Below are positions 1 to 8,142 of a stretch of 64,000 nt of DNA, piece after piece; the stretch's first letter is position 1, and each line of letters opens with the position of its first letter. Position numbers and translations under genes: made by a program. Source of the stretch: Deltaproteobacteria bacterium (GTDB lineage Bacteria > Desulfobacterota > Desulfuromonadia > Desulfuromonadales > Geopsychrobacteraceae); assembly GCA_024279255.1 (NCBI GenBank), contig JAJRRT010000107.1, positions 179,281 to 243,280 of the forward strand, written 5' to 3'. Under the pieces are notes generated by a model. The model ran no database searches. It was not told the origin of the DNA and saw only the letters and a list, made by a program, of their open reading frames with translations.

Positions 1-592
1 GCGCCCCGACAAACAACATAACCGCAAGAAATAGAGCCCCTTTTAGTAGCGCCACCCCCAGCACTGGTAGGCCGGCCTTGGGGTCTGAAATCTGTGGTAA
101 TAAAATCATCAGCGGCACAACAGCCAGGTCCTGCACAATCAGAATCCCGACCATCACTTTACTCGACAGGGTCCCCATCATCCCCTGGTTCATCAAGGTC
201 TTCAAGATCACCATGGTACTCGACAGCGAGATCAAACCACCGAGCCACAGAGATGAGACCGGAGACCACCCAAGAGACAGTCCGATCAAATAGCCAAATC
301 CAATCGTCAACAGGATCTGCAATGGTGCCCCGAGTAGAGCCACAAATCTGACTGGTCGTAACTCCTTGAGAGAAAATTCCAGCCCAAGTGCAAACAATAG
401 CAGGGCAACCCCGATTTCGGCCAACTTTTCAATATCGTGAACATCAGAAACCGTGACACCGCCGGTAAAAGGACCGATCAAAACTCCGGCAAGGATATAA
501 CCAAGAATTAACGGTTGCCGCAGGGCGTGCGCCAGCAACCCTCCCCCAAGGGCAGCAAGAACAATGATTACAATGTCGGCGGCAATCCCCAT
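1..592 (-). CDS. CPA2-family cation:proton antiporter, N-terminal part (cut by window edge)
   Basis: This gene runs off the left edge of the window, so it is missing from the ORF track; I translated it by hand from the minus strand. It begins ATG at 592-590 after a GGAGTG ribosome site. The 197 visible residues are almost entirely hydrophobic, with about six membrane segments. The stretch [14 protein letters not shown] followed by LKEL, and later [10 protein letters not shown], are hallmarks of Kef/YbaL-type sodium or potassium/proton antiporters of the CPA2 family. The family sits in the inner membrane and exchanges a monovalent cation for protons. Whether a TrkA-N regulatory domain follows cannot be seen. 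Family assignment is firm; the transported ion is unknown. Confidence 0.9.
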   Translation of the reverse strand, partial: MGIAADIVIIVLAALGGGLLAHALRQPLILGYILAGVLIGPFTGGVTVSDVHDIEKLAEIGVALLLFALGLEFSLKELRPVRFVALLGAPLQILLTIGFGYLIGLSLGWSPVSSLWLGGLISLSSTMVILKTLMNQGMMGTLSSKVMVGILIVQDLAVVPLMILLPQISDPKAGLPVLGVALLKGALFLAVMLFVGA

Positions 593-754
593 TAAAATCA
601 CTCCTGAACATGTATGTTAGAGCAGTGTAGCCGAGCAGATTCAAACCTCTTCTTTGCGAAGAATATCATATGTATAGATGAATCGTGGACTTAGATCTTT
701 AGAAGGGAGGGCCATCCCCCTGTTGTAACCCAACGTGATTCCCATCTTTCGCAC

Positions 755-787
755 AAAAAAAGCCGGGCACAACCAAGTGCCCGGCTC
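755..787 (-). terminator. Rho-independent terminator after the zinc-ribbon gene
   Basis: Read on the minus strand, a perfect 9-bp stem GCCGGGCAC / GTGCCCGGC is followed by a run of T. It lies 26 nt after the stop of the 813-1238 gene and closes that unit before the antiporter. Confidence 0.9.
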
Positions 788-812
788 TGAAAACATATTG
801 AAGTTATTTGGC

Positions 813-1238
813 TCAACCGCAGCGCAGGACCTTGGTCCCATCGGCAAACAGAACCAACACTTTACGCGTACCGGCAAGCTCCTGAACCTGACCAAGACCA
901 AAAGTCGGATGATTAATCAGAGCATTTAATTTGTAGGTTGTATCCATCGAATAAGCAACTGCAGCACTTGCATTAAATGAAGATTCCAACTCTTGCCATT
1001 GTTGTCGTTCAACGGCTTGCGGATCTGCTTTTGTTCGTCGAGTCCCAGGTTTTTTAGCTGCCGCTGGTTTTTTCGCAGCAGCCGGCTTGCGATATTTATG
1101 CGCACCGTTACAGGTATTGCACTGAACCTTAACCGGAACATCTTCAACCATGGCAACTATGGTGTGATTGGTCTCCTGACCACATTTACTACATTTGGCC
1201 GCAATATAATCACCGGCCGACAGCGGGGCACTACTCAT
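813..1238 (-). CDS. Zinc-ribbon / Lys-Ala-linker protein of unknown function
   Basis: The 141-residue product has two CxxC knuckles near the N-terminus (CSKCGQ at about 16-19 and CNTCNG at about 40-43), which together look like a zinc ribbon. A linker follows with the repeat AAAKKPAAAKKP. The C-terminal 35 residues (HPTFGLGQVQEL ... VLFADGTKVLRCG) resemble the small Tudor/CarD-like beta domain that ends some helicases and RNA-polymerase-binding proteins. This suggests a nucleic-acid or RNA polymerase accessory role, but that is inference. The start ATG at 1238 follows GGGAGT. The gene is monocistronic, with its own terminator. I do not recognise a named family. Confidence 0.8.
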   Translation of the reverse strand: MSSAPLSAGDYIAAKCSKCGQETNHTIVAMVEDVPVKVQCNTCNGAHKYRKPAAAKKPAAAKKPGTRRTKADPQAVERQQWQELESSFNASAAVAYSMDTTYKLNALINHPTFGLGQVQELAGTRKVLVLFADGTKVLRCG

Positions 1239-1526
1239 CTAAGGAACTCCCTTTGTGAAAAAAATAGCCAAACACACCAAGAAATACCAAGCGACTCGCT
1301 GGTCTTCGAAGCAAATTTGACATGTCCGAAAAAGAAACCCGACCACACCCTCTATCCCGAGGCCACAAAAGAAGTCGCACGTGGAGCGGAAGAGGTGATA
1401 GCCGGATTGATTTGTCTATACTAGCGGCTGAGCTGTAGAAAAGATAGCGCCAAAGGATTAAAATTATGCAACCACCGAGAATCCTTGAGCTTGATGAGGT
1501 TATTCCCCAGTGTCTTCAGTTTAGAG

Positions 1527-1883
1527 TTACTCCGTTGTCTTTGAGTCACCAGCACCGCGAAAACGGATGAATGCCGACAGCAGGGTGGCCACCGGGATAA
1601 ATTCTGTCAAAGGGAATAAACAGTAAATTCCTGCCAGCAACGCCAAGATTAACCGGGTTGAAGTTGCAATATTATAAATCGAACAAATCCACCAGCCGGT
1701 CAACCCACCGACAAAAAAGCCGCCAATCCCGAAGGGGCCAAAACTCGACAAATCGACCAGGTCGAGCATCGCACCTCCGACCAGCGGACCGAATGCGCGA
1801 TGCAGGCGTTCAATCAGAGGAGTACGAACACCAGGCTGTGATTTTTCGACCGGCGGCTGCGGCTCTTTCGGTTGCTCCGTCAT
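1527..1883 (-). CDS. Small inner-membrane protein, unknown function
   Basis: The ORF track gives 125 residues from 1904, but a strong GGGGAGG site sits directly before a tandem ATGATG, so I start at the second ATG (1883), giving 118 residues. The N-terminal 40 residues are polar and proline-rich; then come two or three hydrophobic segments (FGPFGIGGFFVGGLTGWWI and LILALLAGIYCLFPLTEF). The C-terminus is short and basic, then acidic. It lies 44 nt downstream of bioA on the same strand and may be cotranscribed with it. No catalytic motif is visible and I assign no function. Confidence 0.7.
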   Translation of the reverse strand: MTEQPKEPQPPVEKSQPGVRTPLIERLHRAFGPLVGGAMLDLVDLSSFGPFGIGGFFVGGLTGWWICSIYNIATSTRLILALLAGIYCLFPLTEFIPVATLLSAFIRFRGAGDSKTTE

Positions 1884-1927
1884 CATTCCTCCCCACTCAG
1901 ACATTGCTTACTTAAAGACACATGCGT

Positions 1928-3220
1928 TTAAGCACAGTGCTGTTCAACCACGCGACAGATTGCTCCAGTGAGTCTGACCAGGTCCTGCTCATTCATCACG
2001 TAGGGCGGCATCACATATACCAGCTTACCAAAAGGACGTACCCAGACACCCTGCTCAACAAATTTCGGTTGGATCTGTGCCATGTCGACTGGCTCTTTCA
2101 ACTCAACCACGCCGATGGCACCAAGCACGCGAACATCTGCAACCTGTGGCAGATCACGACAGGGAGCAAGACCCGCTTCGAGACCAGATGCAATTTGTCC
2201 AACCCTGCCCTGCCAGTCCGATTCAAGCAGAAGATCGATACTCGCAGTCGCCACCGCACAGGCCAGCGGGTTGCCCATGAAGGTCGGACCATGCATGAAA
2301 ACTCCCGGTTCACCCTGAGAGAGCCCTTGCGCAACAGAAGATGTTGCCAAGGTTGCCGCCAGAGTCATGGTGCCACCGGTCAGGGCCTTGCCGAGGCACA
2401 GAATGTCAGGTGCTATTCCGGCGTGTTCGCAGGCAAAGAGCTTGCCGCTACGGCCGAAGCCGGTGGCGATCTCGTCAGCAATCAACAACAGATCATACTG
2501 ATCGCACAAAGCACGCACTTCGCGCAGATACTGAGGGTGGTAAAAACGCATCCCGCCAGCTCCCTGTACGATCGGTTCCAGGATGACCGCAGCCAATACT
2601 TGATGCTGTTCTTCGACCAGCAGTCTCAGACGAGTAATATCTTGCGGATTCCAGTCATCGCCAAAACGGCACTGCGGGGCGTCGGCGAACAGTTGCGGTT
2701 GCAGCAGGCCGGACCAGATCTGGTGCATACCGGTATCGGGATCACAAACCGACATGGCGCCGAATGTGTCACCATGATATCCATTACGCAAGGTCAACAG
2801 CCGCTGTTTCTCCGGGCGACCGCTACTGTACCAGAACTGGATCGCCATCTTCATCGCGACCTCGACCGCCACCGAACCCGAATCGCTGTAAAAGACATGC
2901 TGCAGTGAATCCGGAGTCAACTCAACCAACCTGCGACCGAGTTCAGCCGCCGCCGGGTGGGTCAACCCACCGAACATCACGTGCGACATTTTTTCGATCT
3001 GCTGATGCAGGGCCGCATTCAATTGCGGATGATTGTAGCCGTGGATCGCCGACCACCAACTGGCCATGCCATCGATCAACTCCCGGCCATCTTCCAGTTT
3101 GAGTCGTACTCCACTAGCACTCACCACCGGGAACACTGGCAAGGGATCGATCATGGAACTATAGGGGTGCCACAAGTGCTGACGGTCAAAGCTGACCCAA
3201 TCCTGAGGGAAGGTTGACAT
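1928..3220 (-). CDS. bioA: Adenosylmethionine-8-amino-7-oxononanoate aminotransferase
   Basis: BioA transfers the amino group of S-adenosylmethionine to KAPA, making DAPA in cytoplasmic biotin synthesis. The 430-residue length is normal for the family. Visible hallmarks are the N-terminal HLWHPYSSM substrate region, [14 protein letters not shown], the PLP phosphate-binding [17 protein letters not shown], the aspartate of [15 protein letters not shown], and the PLP lysine in [10 protein letters not shown]. No other bio gene is adjacent in this window, so it is either the end of a bio operon lying elsewhere or a lone copy. A small membrane-protein gene follows closely. No BirA site was recognised upstream. 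Confidence 0.95.
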   Translation of the reverse strand: MSTFPQDWVSFDRQHLWHPYSSMIDPLPVFPVVSASGVRLKLEDGRELIDGMASWWSAIHGYNHPQLNAALHQQIEKMSHVMFGGLTHPAAAELGRRLVELTPDSLQHVFYSDSGSVAVEVAMKMAIQFWYSSGRPEKQRLLTLRNGYHGDTFGAMSVCDPDTGMHQIWSGLLQPQLFADAPQCRFGDDWNPQDITRLRLLVEEQHQVLAAVILEPIVQGAGGMRFYHPQYLREVRALCDQYDLLLIADEIATGFGRSGKLFACEHAGIAPDILCLGKALTGGTMTLAATLATSSVAQGLSQGEPGVFMHGPTFMGNPLACAVATASIDLLLESDWQGRVGQIASGLEAGLAPCRDLPQVADVRVLGAIGVVELKEPVDMAQIQPKFVEQGVWVRPFGKLVYVMPPYVMNEQDLVRLTGAICRVVEQHCA

Positions 3221-3305
3221 TATGAAGCTCCGGCTTTTCCTGGAACAGATAAAAATGAAATCGACAGTTTCTCACAGAATCATATCTGCAACAGCGTTAA
3301 AACCC

Positions 3306-3339
3306 AAACAAAAAGCCACCCTTTTTGCAAAGGGCAGCC
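3306..3339 (-). terminator. Probable terminator of the 3375-3581 small gene
   Basis: On the minus strand the bases GCTGCCCTTT and AAAGGGTGGC can pair (two G-T pairs) around a GCAA loop and are followed by TTTTTGTTT. It lies 36 nt past the stop of the 68-residue ORF and supports that ORF being transcribed. Confidence 0.65.
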
Positions 3340-3374
3340 ACGGCGTACAATACACTCTTTCGATTCAGTCGATC

Positions 3375-3581
3375 TTAAAACCTGTTGACCAGTATCTCCT
3401 CAAAAACTGGAGATTTGACGACTTCTCTCCGCTGCTGATCAATCACCTGCCCTGCCATCAACGTCAACCAACTCCCAACAACCAGCATCAGCACAAATGG
3501 AACAAGCTGGACCAGCAGGGTGCGCCTGATGCCAACAAGGTTGCCAGTTTTGTAGTTTTTATTCAAGATTGACGTTGCCAT
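3375..3581 (-). CDS. Small single-span membrane protein (hypothetical)
   Basis: This 68-residue ORF has a polar N-terminus, one clear membrane segment (LLVQLVPFVLMLVVGSWLTLM) and a charged C-terminal tail. A GGAG ribosome site lies 6 nt before the ATG, and a terminator follows the stop. These two signals make it more likely real than a shadow, since no other gene overlaps it. It could be a bitopic membrane peptide of a respiratory or stress complex, but nothing in the sequence shows which. No family recognised. Confidence 0.5.
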   Translation of the reverse strand: MATSILNKNYKTGNLVGIRRTLLVQLVPFVLMLVVGSWLTLMAGQVIDQQRREVVKSPVFEEILVNRF

Positions 3582-3711
3582 AACCGACTCCGATCTTCTT
3601 TGCCGATATCACGGAATTCAAGAATTCTCCATCAGTCTTGATTACAGCCTAACGTGTGACTCCTTTCGCGACTATGGGTAATTTCCCTATTCGGGGGTAG
3701 CAACTTCCGCA

Positions 3712-3775
3712 TTTATGACGATTTCGGTTATCTGCATCTTTGCGACTCTGTGCGAAGTGAGGTTTTGTTTCAAAA
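3712..3775. repeat. Intergenic repeat-like fragment in a gene-poor gap
   Basis: The stretch around CTGCATCTTTGCGACTCTGT, read on the minus strand, has the CACAGAG-GCAAAG flavour of a short degenerate intergenic element that is common in related genomes and resembles the element at 42171-42358. The remaining bases of 3582-3827 show nothing else that I can support. Confidence 0.3.
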
Positions 3776-3827
3776 ATTGCACATCCATAGCATTTGAGTC
3801 GATGGGGAGGAACAGGCCAACAGACCT

Positions 3828-4919
3828 CTAGGAGGAACAGGAATCGCCGCAACCACAATCGGAAGAAGAGCCACTTCTTGCAGGCAGAAAATTCTTACCG
3901 ATCAGGATTAGCAAAGTCACCGCAGAAATCAGTGCGAAAGGCGAGGAGGTTGCATCCCCGGCCTGCTCAACCCAGCTGGTGATATCGATACCGGTCAAAG
4001 CATAGAGTCGGTTCAGCAGGTAACCGAACAATAACGAGCAGATCGCGATCGAAGCCAGATAGATACTGGTTGCCGCCCGGCCAAAATAGCGATAGACAAC
4101 CGTCAGGGTAGCCGCGTTAGTCGCTGGCCCGGCGAGTAGAAAAACCAGTGCGGCACCGGGGGAAAGTCCTTTAAGAATCAGGGCAGCAGCAATCGGAGTG
4201 GAAGCACTGGCACAGATATAGAGCGGAATGCCAACCGCCAGCATGATCAATAATGAAGTGAACTCACTACTCAGATACTGGAGAATAAAATCGTCCGGCA
4301 CCAGATAGGATATCACTCCGGCGATGAAGATACCGATCAACAGCCACTTGCCGATATCCCCCAGCAGATCACCAAAAGCGTAGCGGATCCCAGCTCGGAG
4401 CCGCTGCAATAACGGTAGCCTGACTTCCGGATGTTGCTCTTCAGCACAGCTTGAGTTGCTGCATCCGCAATTGCTTTTATCTGTGGGCGTTGATTCCCCG
4501 GACTCCTCCGGTAACAGATTAATCAGCAAGCCCGTTACCACCGCAGTTATAAACGCCGAGAGCGGTCGCACCAGAGTCATGATCGGATCGAGCAAAGCCC
4601 AGGTAATGGCAACAGAATCAACTCCAGTTTCGGGCACCGAAACCATAAAAGAGGCCGAAGCACCTTTACTCGCGCCCTGCTTGCGCAGACCGATCGCCGC
4701 CGGGATCACGCCACAGGAACAGAGTGGCAAGGGGATGCCGAAGAGTGACGCTTTAAAGACCGACCCACTGCTGCTGTTACCCAGATGTTTAGCCACCACT
4801 TCTTCGGGAACCAACGCCTTGAGCAAACCGGCGGCAAAAAATCCGAACAGGACATAGGGGGCTGATTCGAGCAGAATAGCCCAGCATTCCATCAGTATTC
4901 CGCTCAATATCTCCAGCAT
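3828..4919 (-). CDS. SO_0444-type Cu/Zn efflux permease (DUF318/ArsP-like)
   Basis: This 363-residue inner-membrane permease has about eight to ten spans in two halves. The first half carries LFGIPLPLCSCGVIP with a CSC motif, and the second carries GIPLYICASASTPIAAAL and LAGPATNAAT, the paired signatures of the UPF0718/DUF318 permeases. The family includes ArsP (organoarsenical efflux) and the SO_0444 branch linked with Cu/Zn efflux. Between the halves is a cysteine cluster (NCGCSNSSC), and the C-terminus ends CGCGDSCSS, likely soluble metal-binding tails. The ArsR-type regulator gene lies 24 nt upstream on the same strand, so sensor and exporter form an operon. The exact substrate (Zn, Cu, Cd or As species) is not fixed by sequence. 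Confidence 0.85.
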   Translation of the reverse strand: MLEILSGILMECWAILLESAPYVLFGFFAAGLLKALVPEEVVAKHLGNSSSGSVFKASLFGIPLPLCSCGVIPAAIGLRKQGASKGASASFMVSVPETGVDSVAITWALLDPIMTLVRPLSAFITAVVTGLLINLLPEESGESTPTDKSNCGCSNSSCAEEQHPEVRLPLLQRLRAGIRYAFGDLLGDIGKWLLIGIFIAGVISYLVPDDFILQYLSSEFTSLLIMLAVGIPLYICASASTPIAAALILKGLSPGAALVFLLAGPATNAATLTVVYRYFGRAATSIYLASIAICSLLFGYLLNRLYALTGIDITSWVEQAGDATSSPFALISAVTLLILIGKNFLPARSGSSSDCGCGDSCSS

Positions 4920-4943
4920 TATTCAACTTCTCCTTCAATCAAC

Positions 4944-5297
4944 TCAGCACTCTTCAACATGTCGCAAGCTAACTTCAACCAAGGTTTGAACATGATTGTC
5001 GTCCAGACTGTAATAAACGATCTTGCCCTCTTTGCGATAGCGCACAATGCCGCGCGCACGCAGCAACCGCAGCTGATGTGAAATCGCCGAGGAGGTCATT
5101 TCCAGCAGGGCAGCCAGGTCACAGACACAAAGTTCAGTCACCGCCAATGCTTGAAGAATCTTCACCCGGGTCGGATCACCAAGCAGCTTGAAGGTTTCCG
5201 CGACCTCAACCAGGATCATTTCATCCGGCATCTGTGCCTGGGCCTGCGCAATCCGCTGCTCATTGATAACCGTGACTTGACAGCTGTCCTGAACCAT
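4944..5297 (-). CDS. ArsR/SmtB-family metal sensor
   Basis: The 117-residue winged-helix repressor has the core FKLLGDPTRVKILQAL and recognition helix SSAISHQLRLL. Two known metal-site patterns can be read. The alpha3-type site is C6 with C57 and C59 in ELCVCDL. The alpha5-type site of SmtB/CzrA is intact as D-x-H-x10-H-x2-E near the C-terminus (DNH ... RHVEE). Family knowledge says the first favours Cd/Pb and the second Zn. Having both suggests a CadC-like sensor. It lies upstream of the permease and should repress it until metal binds. A TGAA-N6-TTCA dyad lies just upstream of the start. Confidence 0.92.
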   Translation of the reverse strand: MVQDSCQVTVINEQRIAQAQAQMPDEMILVEVAETFKLLGDPTRVKILQALAVTELCVCDLAALLEMTSSAISHQLRLLRARGIVRYRKEGKIVYYSLDDNHVQTLVEVSLRHVEEC

Positions 5298-5311
5298 GAG
5301 ATACCCTTACT

Positions 5312-5325
5312 TGAATGAGTGTTCA
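5312..5325. promoter_or_regulatory. Candidate ArsR/SmtB operator
   Basis: TGAATGAGTGTTCA is an inverted repeat (TGAA-N6-TTCA) beginning 15 bp upstream of the ArsR start codon. SmtB/CadC operators are 12-2-12 dyads with such half-sites. It lies between the divergent regulator and SHOCT genes, so one repressor could control both. Confidence 0.5.
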
Positions 5326-5422
5326 TATGTTTCACACAATATACACTTAATGGGCCTGGTCTTGTCAAGCGCAGGCCAACATTTAAAGAGAAACGGGCAA
5401 AAAAACCAAAGGAGTTCCAACG

Positions 5423-5680
5423 ATGATGAGAGACTGGCACGACAGCTGGATGTACGGACCCGGCAGCTATTTTCATGGCCCTTTTGGCATGCTGATCAAT
5501 CTGGCCTTCTGGATCGGGCTGATCCTGCTGGTGGTCTGGGCCTTCAGAGCCTTTACCGCCCGTGACAATCCCTCAGCCAAAGAATCGACGGCACTCGAAA
5601 TCCTCAAGAATCGTTATGCGGCTGGCGAGATCGATGATGAAGAATTTGAGCGGATGAAGCAGGAACTGCGCAAGGACTGA
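5423..5680 (+). CDS. SHOCT-domain small membrane protein
   Basis: The 85-residue protein has a Trp/Gly-rich N-terminus, one membrane span (LINLAFWIGLILLVVWAF), a short linker, and a C-terminal SHOCT motif (LEILKNRYAAGEIDDEEFERM). SHOCT is a short domain usually found at protein C-termini with oligomerisation or membrane-linked roles; such two-part proteins are very common beside metal-efflux genes. The start ATG follows AAAGGAG. It is divergent from the arsR/permease operon and could share the operator between them. A second, UGA-interrupted relative lies at 8757-8987. Confidence 0.88.
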   Translation: MMRDWHDSWMYGPGSYFHGPFGMLINLAFWIGLILLVVWAFRAFTARDNPSAKESTALEILKNRYAAGEIDDEEFERMKQELRKD

Positions 5681-5709
5681 TTACGATACCAACGATCTCG
5701 GCAAGACCA

Positions 5710-6687
5710 CTATTCAGTCTGGCGATATTTCTGAATCCGATTGTGCCCAAAATCGACAACATACAGACTTCCGTCCGCGCCCACAGCGACATCTGTCGGC
5801 AGTTTGAGCCGCGTGAGGTCACTGCCTGTATCACCAAAGCTCAGTAGGAAAACGCCGTCTACAGTAAATTTCTGCACCCGGTTGTTATAGAAATCGGCAA
5901 CAAAGACATTCCCCCGCATGTCAGTCGCCACCCCGCTGGCCACCCTGAGCCAGCCTGGGCCGCGACCTGAAATATTCAGGGCAAAGGGCCCGCCCCATTT
6001 ACGCAGAAATTCTCCGGTAGAATCAAAAACCTGAATCCGGTCATTGTAGGCATCTGCAATAATCAGGTTACCGGCGGGGTCCAGGACAACATCGGTGGGA
6101 TAGTTGAATTCCCCGGCCCAGATTCCCTTTTCTCCGGTCGTACCGTACTGCCGGATAAAGCCACCATCAGCATCCAGAAACTGTACCCGGTGATTGTAAA
6201 AATCTGTCACGTAGATCCTGTCCGCTGCATCCACTGCGACCCCAGATGGCGCATTGAACTGGCCGGGGCCGGACCCTGAACGACCAATTGATCCCAGAGA
6301 CTCTCCGGTAAGAGAAAAAATCTGAATCCGGTCATTCTGATAATCGACGACATACAGCTTGCCATTTTTTACTGCCATGTGCATTGGCCGCCCCAGTTCG
6401 CCGGGCCCGTCTCCTACCTGTCCGAAAGAGAGTCGAAACTGACCGTTCAGGTCAAAAACCTGGATGCGATGATTCCCGGCGTCACTGATGAAAACCTGAT
6501 TGTCGGCGATGGCAATGCCGATCGGATTCTGGAATTCACCGGGTCCGCTGCCCGATTCCCCCCAGGCGAGTACAGCGCGATAGGGAGCTTCCTGCGGGTT
6601 GGGAAACCACTGGCGGATTGTCGGAACAGCCACGGCTGTGAGCAGCACGCTGGCGATGATTATCGGAACGGAACGCTTTCTCCACAC
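5710..6687 (-). CDS. NHL-repeat beta-propeller protein, membrane-anchored
   Basis: The 325-residue product starts at GTG (6687) and has an N-terminal hydrophobic anchor or signal (VPIIIASVLLTAVAVP). The rest is a row of about six NHL repeats, seen as FQNPIGIAI, LGRPMHMAV, FNAPSGVAV, FNYPTDVVL, LRVASGVAT and LKLPTDVAV, each followed by a DxxNxRIQ-type strand. Such repeats fold as a beta-propeller and bind proteins or ligands; the location should be periplasmic. It is last in the merR1 operon, 13 nt after the outer-membrane protein gene. A role as a scaffold for the HMA and outer-membrane proteins is inference. Confidence 0.88.
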   Translation of the reverse strand: MWRKRSVPIIIASVLLTAVAVPTIRQWFPNPQEAPYRAVLAWGESGSGPGEFQNPIGIAIADNQVFISDAGNHRIQVFDLNGQFRLSFGQVGDGPGELGRPMHMAVKNGKLYVVDYQNDRIQIFSLTGESLGSIGRSGSGPGQFNAPSGVAVDAADRIYVTDFYNHRVQFLDADGGFIRQYGTTGEKGIWAGEFNYPTDVVLDPAGNLIIADAYNDRIQVFDSTGEFLRKWGGPFALNISGRGPGWLRVASGVATDMRGNVFVADFYNNRVQKFTVDGVFLLSFGDTGSDLTRLKLPTDVAVGADGSLYVVDFGHNRIQKYRQTE

Positions 6688-6700
6688 AGGTCATTATCCC

Positions 6701-7633
6701 CTAAAAGTTGCGCCGGAAACTCAAGGTCAAGATAAAGTCGTTTTCCAGCGCATTCCCGTTAAGGTTCTGAATAAGCGGAATCTGCACCGCCGATTCAAGG
6801 ACTGTCCGTTTCGTCACCCATTGAATTCCCGGTGCCAGGTAGAGGGTTGCACCACCCGAATCGGGATCATCATGACCATCGACAGCATTATGACCCTGCC
6901 AGATCAGGTTGCTCTCCAGCACGCCATAAAGAAAGGCCGGAACTCCTGATCCCAGTTCGCGCGGCCATATTCGATGTTGATATGAGAGATCAAAACGGAC
7001 CAGATCACCAAACTCGAAGTTATTTGCTGCCGTATTAAACTTATAGGATATCGCCACATCAATCTGTCGCTCCAAAGTCTGCCAGGTGGATACGACCCCA
7101 AGCAGAGGATCCCAAGAGCCAGAGCCGAGTTGTAACGTCTGGGGCAGACGACCCAGAGAATCCTTCTCTCCATCCTCCCCGGTCGGAGTTTCAAGGCCAG
7201 CAAAGGGGGCGATGCGGAAGGTCTGCCCCGGTCGGTCCTGCTGAAAAACCGTGTAACGAGCCAGAAAGGTGGTATCACCAAACCCTGAAACCTCTCGTCT
7301 GCGCCTGCCCACAGCGGTATTGACCTCCAGTTCCTTGTTCAGGTAAGGGAGAATGCCGAACAGTGCCCATTTTTCGGTCAGCCCATAGACACCGACCAGC
7401 GGCACCATCGCTACCGTCAGATCGCGATCTTCGGGGCCGTCATCCGACGCAGTTAAATATTTGAATTGAGCGCGAAAGATCCCTTCTCCCTGGGCAACCG
7501 GCAGGGCGGTATTGAAGGTGATGGGGGCAGCAAAAGCTGGGAGGGCTAGAAACGTCAGTAGCAAAAGCGGAACCACTGGCTGCAAGCCTTGTTGGATGAA
7601 GCCGAACCATTTCGCTTGGCGAGTGCGTTTCAT
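6701..7633 (-). CDS. Outer-membrane transporter-like protein (phenol MetA family)
   Basis: The 310-residue protein has a long signal peptide ending at AFAAP. The mature part has alternating beta-strand character and a terminal aromatic residue (LTLSFRRNF), as in outer-membrane beta-barrels. The overall pattern (VPLVGVYGLTEKWALFGILPYLNK, FGDTTFLARY, APFAGLETPTGED) matches the broad 'MetA pathway of phenol degradation' transporter family, whose substrate is generally unknown. Its ATG overlaps the stop of the HMA gene by four bases (ATGA), so the two are translationally coupled within the merR1 operon. Confidence 0.82.
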   Translation of the reverse strand: MKRTRQAKWFGFIQQGLQPVVPLLLLTFLALPAFAAPITFNTALPVAQGEGIFRAQFKYLTASDDGPEDRDLTVAMVPLVGVYGLTEKWALFGILPYLNKELEVNTAVGRRRREVSGFGDTTFLARYTVFQQDRPGQTFRIAPFAGLETPTGEDGEKDSLGRLPQTLQLGSGSWDPLLGVVSTWQTLERQIDVAISYKFNTAANNFEFGDLVRFDLSYQHRIWPRELGSGVPAFLYGVLESNLIWQGHNAVDGHDDPDSGGATLYLAPGIQWVTKRTVLESAVQIPLIQNLNGNALENDFILTLSFRRNF

Positions 7634-8142
7634 GGCATGATCTCCTTGACCGTTTCTAGCGTCAGCAGCGGCAGATTTGACTGGACCTCAGAGAGGGTTC
7701 CGGAAAAACTCGCCACGGTTCCAGAGATCACCAGATCCAGCAAATACGGCTTAAGCTGTGAAGACAGCTTGATCAATTGGAGAGTCAGAGTCGAGTTGCG
7801 CACGTCGAGCAACAGATTTTCATGGTCTTCCTTCACTGTTCCGACGACTGATATCCTCAGCAGTCCAGGCGTAAATCCGGCGGCCCTGACAGCCTTGCCG
7901 ATCTGAGCGATATCAATCGACTTACCATCTTCGGCAACCAGAGTGGCGGTGCCGTTTTTCATATCCACCACGACTTCGTCTGTGCCATTGACTGTTTTGA
8001 GTTTTTTCTCAACCCCAAAGGCGCAGAAGGGGCAGGACATTCCGTCTACGGAGATCACAGCTTGGGTGACTTCGGCTACCCCTGTCAGCGGCAACATAAC
8101 AAACAATGCCACCAAGAGAGTTTTAAGTGTTCGCCATCCCAT
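7630..8142 (-). CDS. MerP-like periplasmic heavy-metal-associated protein with extra domain
   Basis: The ORF track extends to 8277, but an AAGGAG site precedes the ATG at 8142, which opens a clean signal peptide (LLVALFVMLPLTGVAE); I use that start, giving 170 residues. Residues about 28-95 form an HMA fold with GMSCPFC, a CxxC metal site with Pro-Phe between the cysteines instead of the usual Ala-Ala or Thr-His. After the HMA domain comes about 75 residues (LRISVVGTVKEDHENLLLDV onward) that are not part of MerP; they look like a beta-rich domain of unknown function. The gene overlaps the end of merR1 by 20 nt. The likely role is binding a soft metal in the periplasm. Confidence 0.85.
   Translation of the reverse strand: MGWRTLKTLLVALFVMLPLTGVAEVTQAVISVDGMSCPFCAFGVEKKLKTVNGTDEVVVDMKNGTATLVAEDGKSIDIAQIGKAVRAAGFTPGLLRISVVGTVKEDHENLLLDVRNSTLTLQLIKLSSQLKPYLLDLVISGTVASFSGTLSEVQSNLPLLTLETVKEIMP

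Noticed and set aside
1466-1570. Short plus-strand ORF from ATG 1466
   Set aside because: Only 34 codons, no ribosome site, no recognisable content, and it overlaps the 3' end of the opposite-strand gene.
1922-2908. 328-aa plus-strand ORF
   Set aside because: It lies antisense inside bioA, whose protein has clear family motifs; the plus-strand translation shows none.
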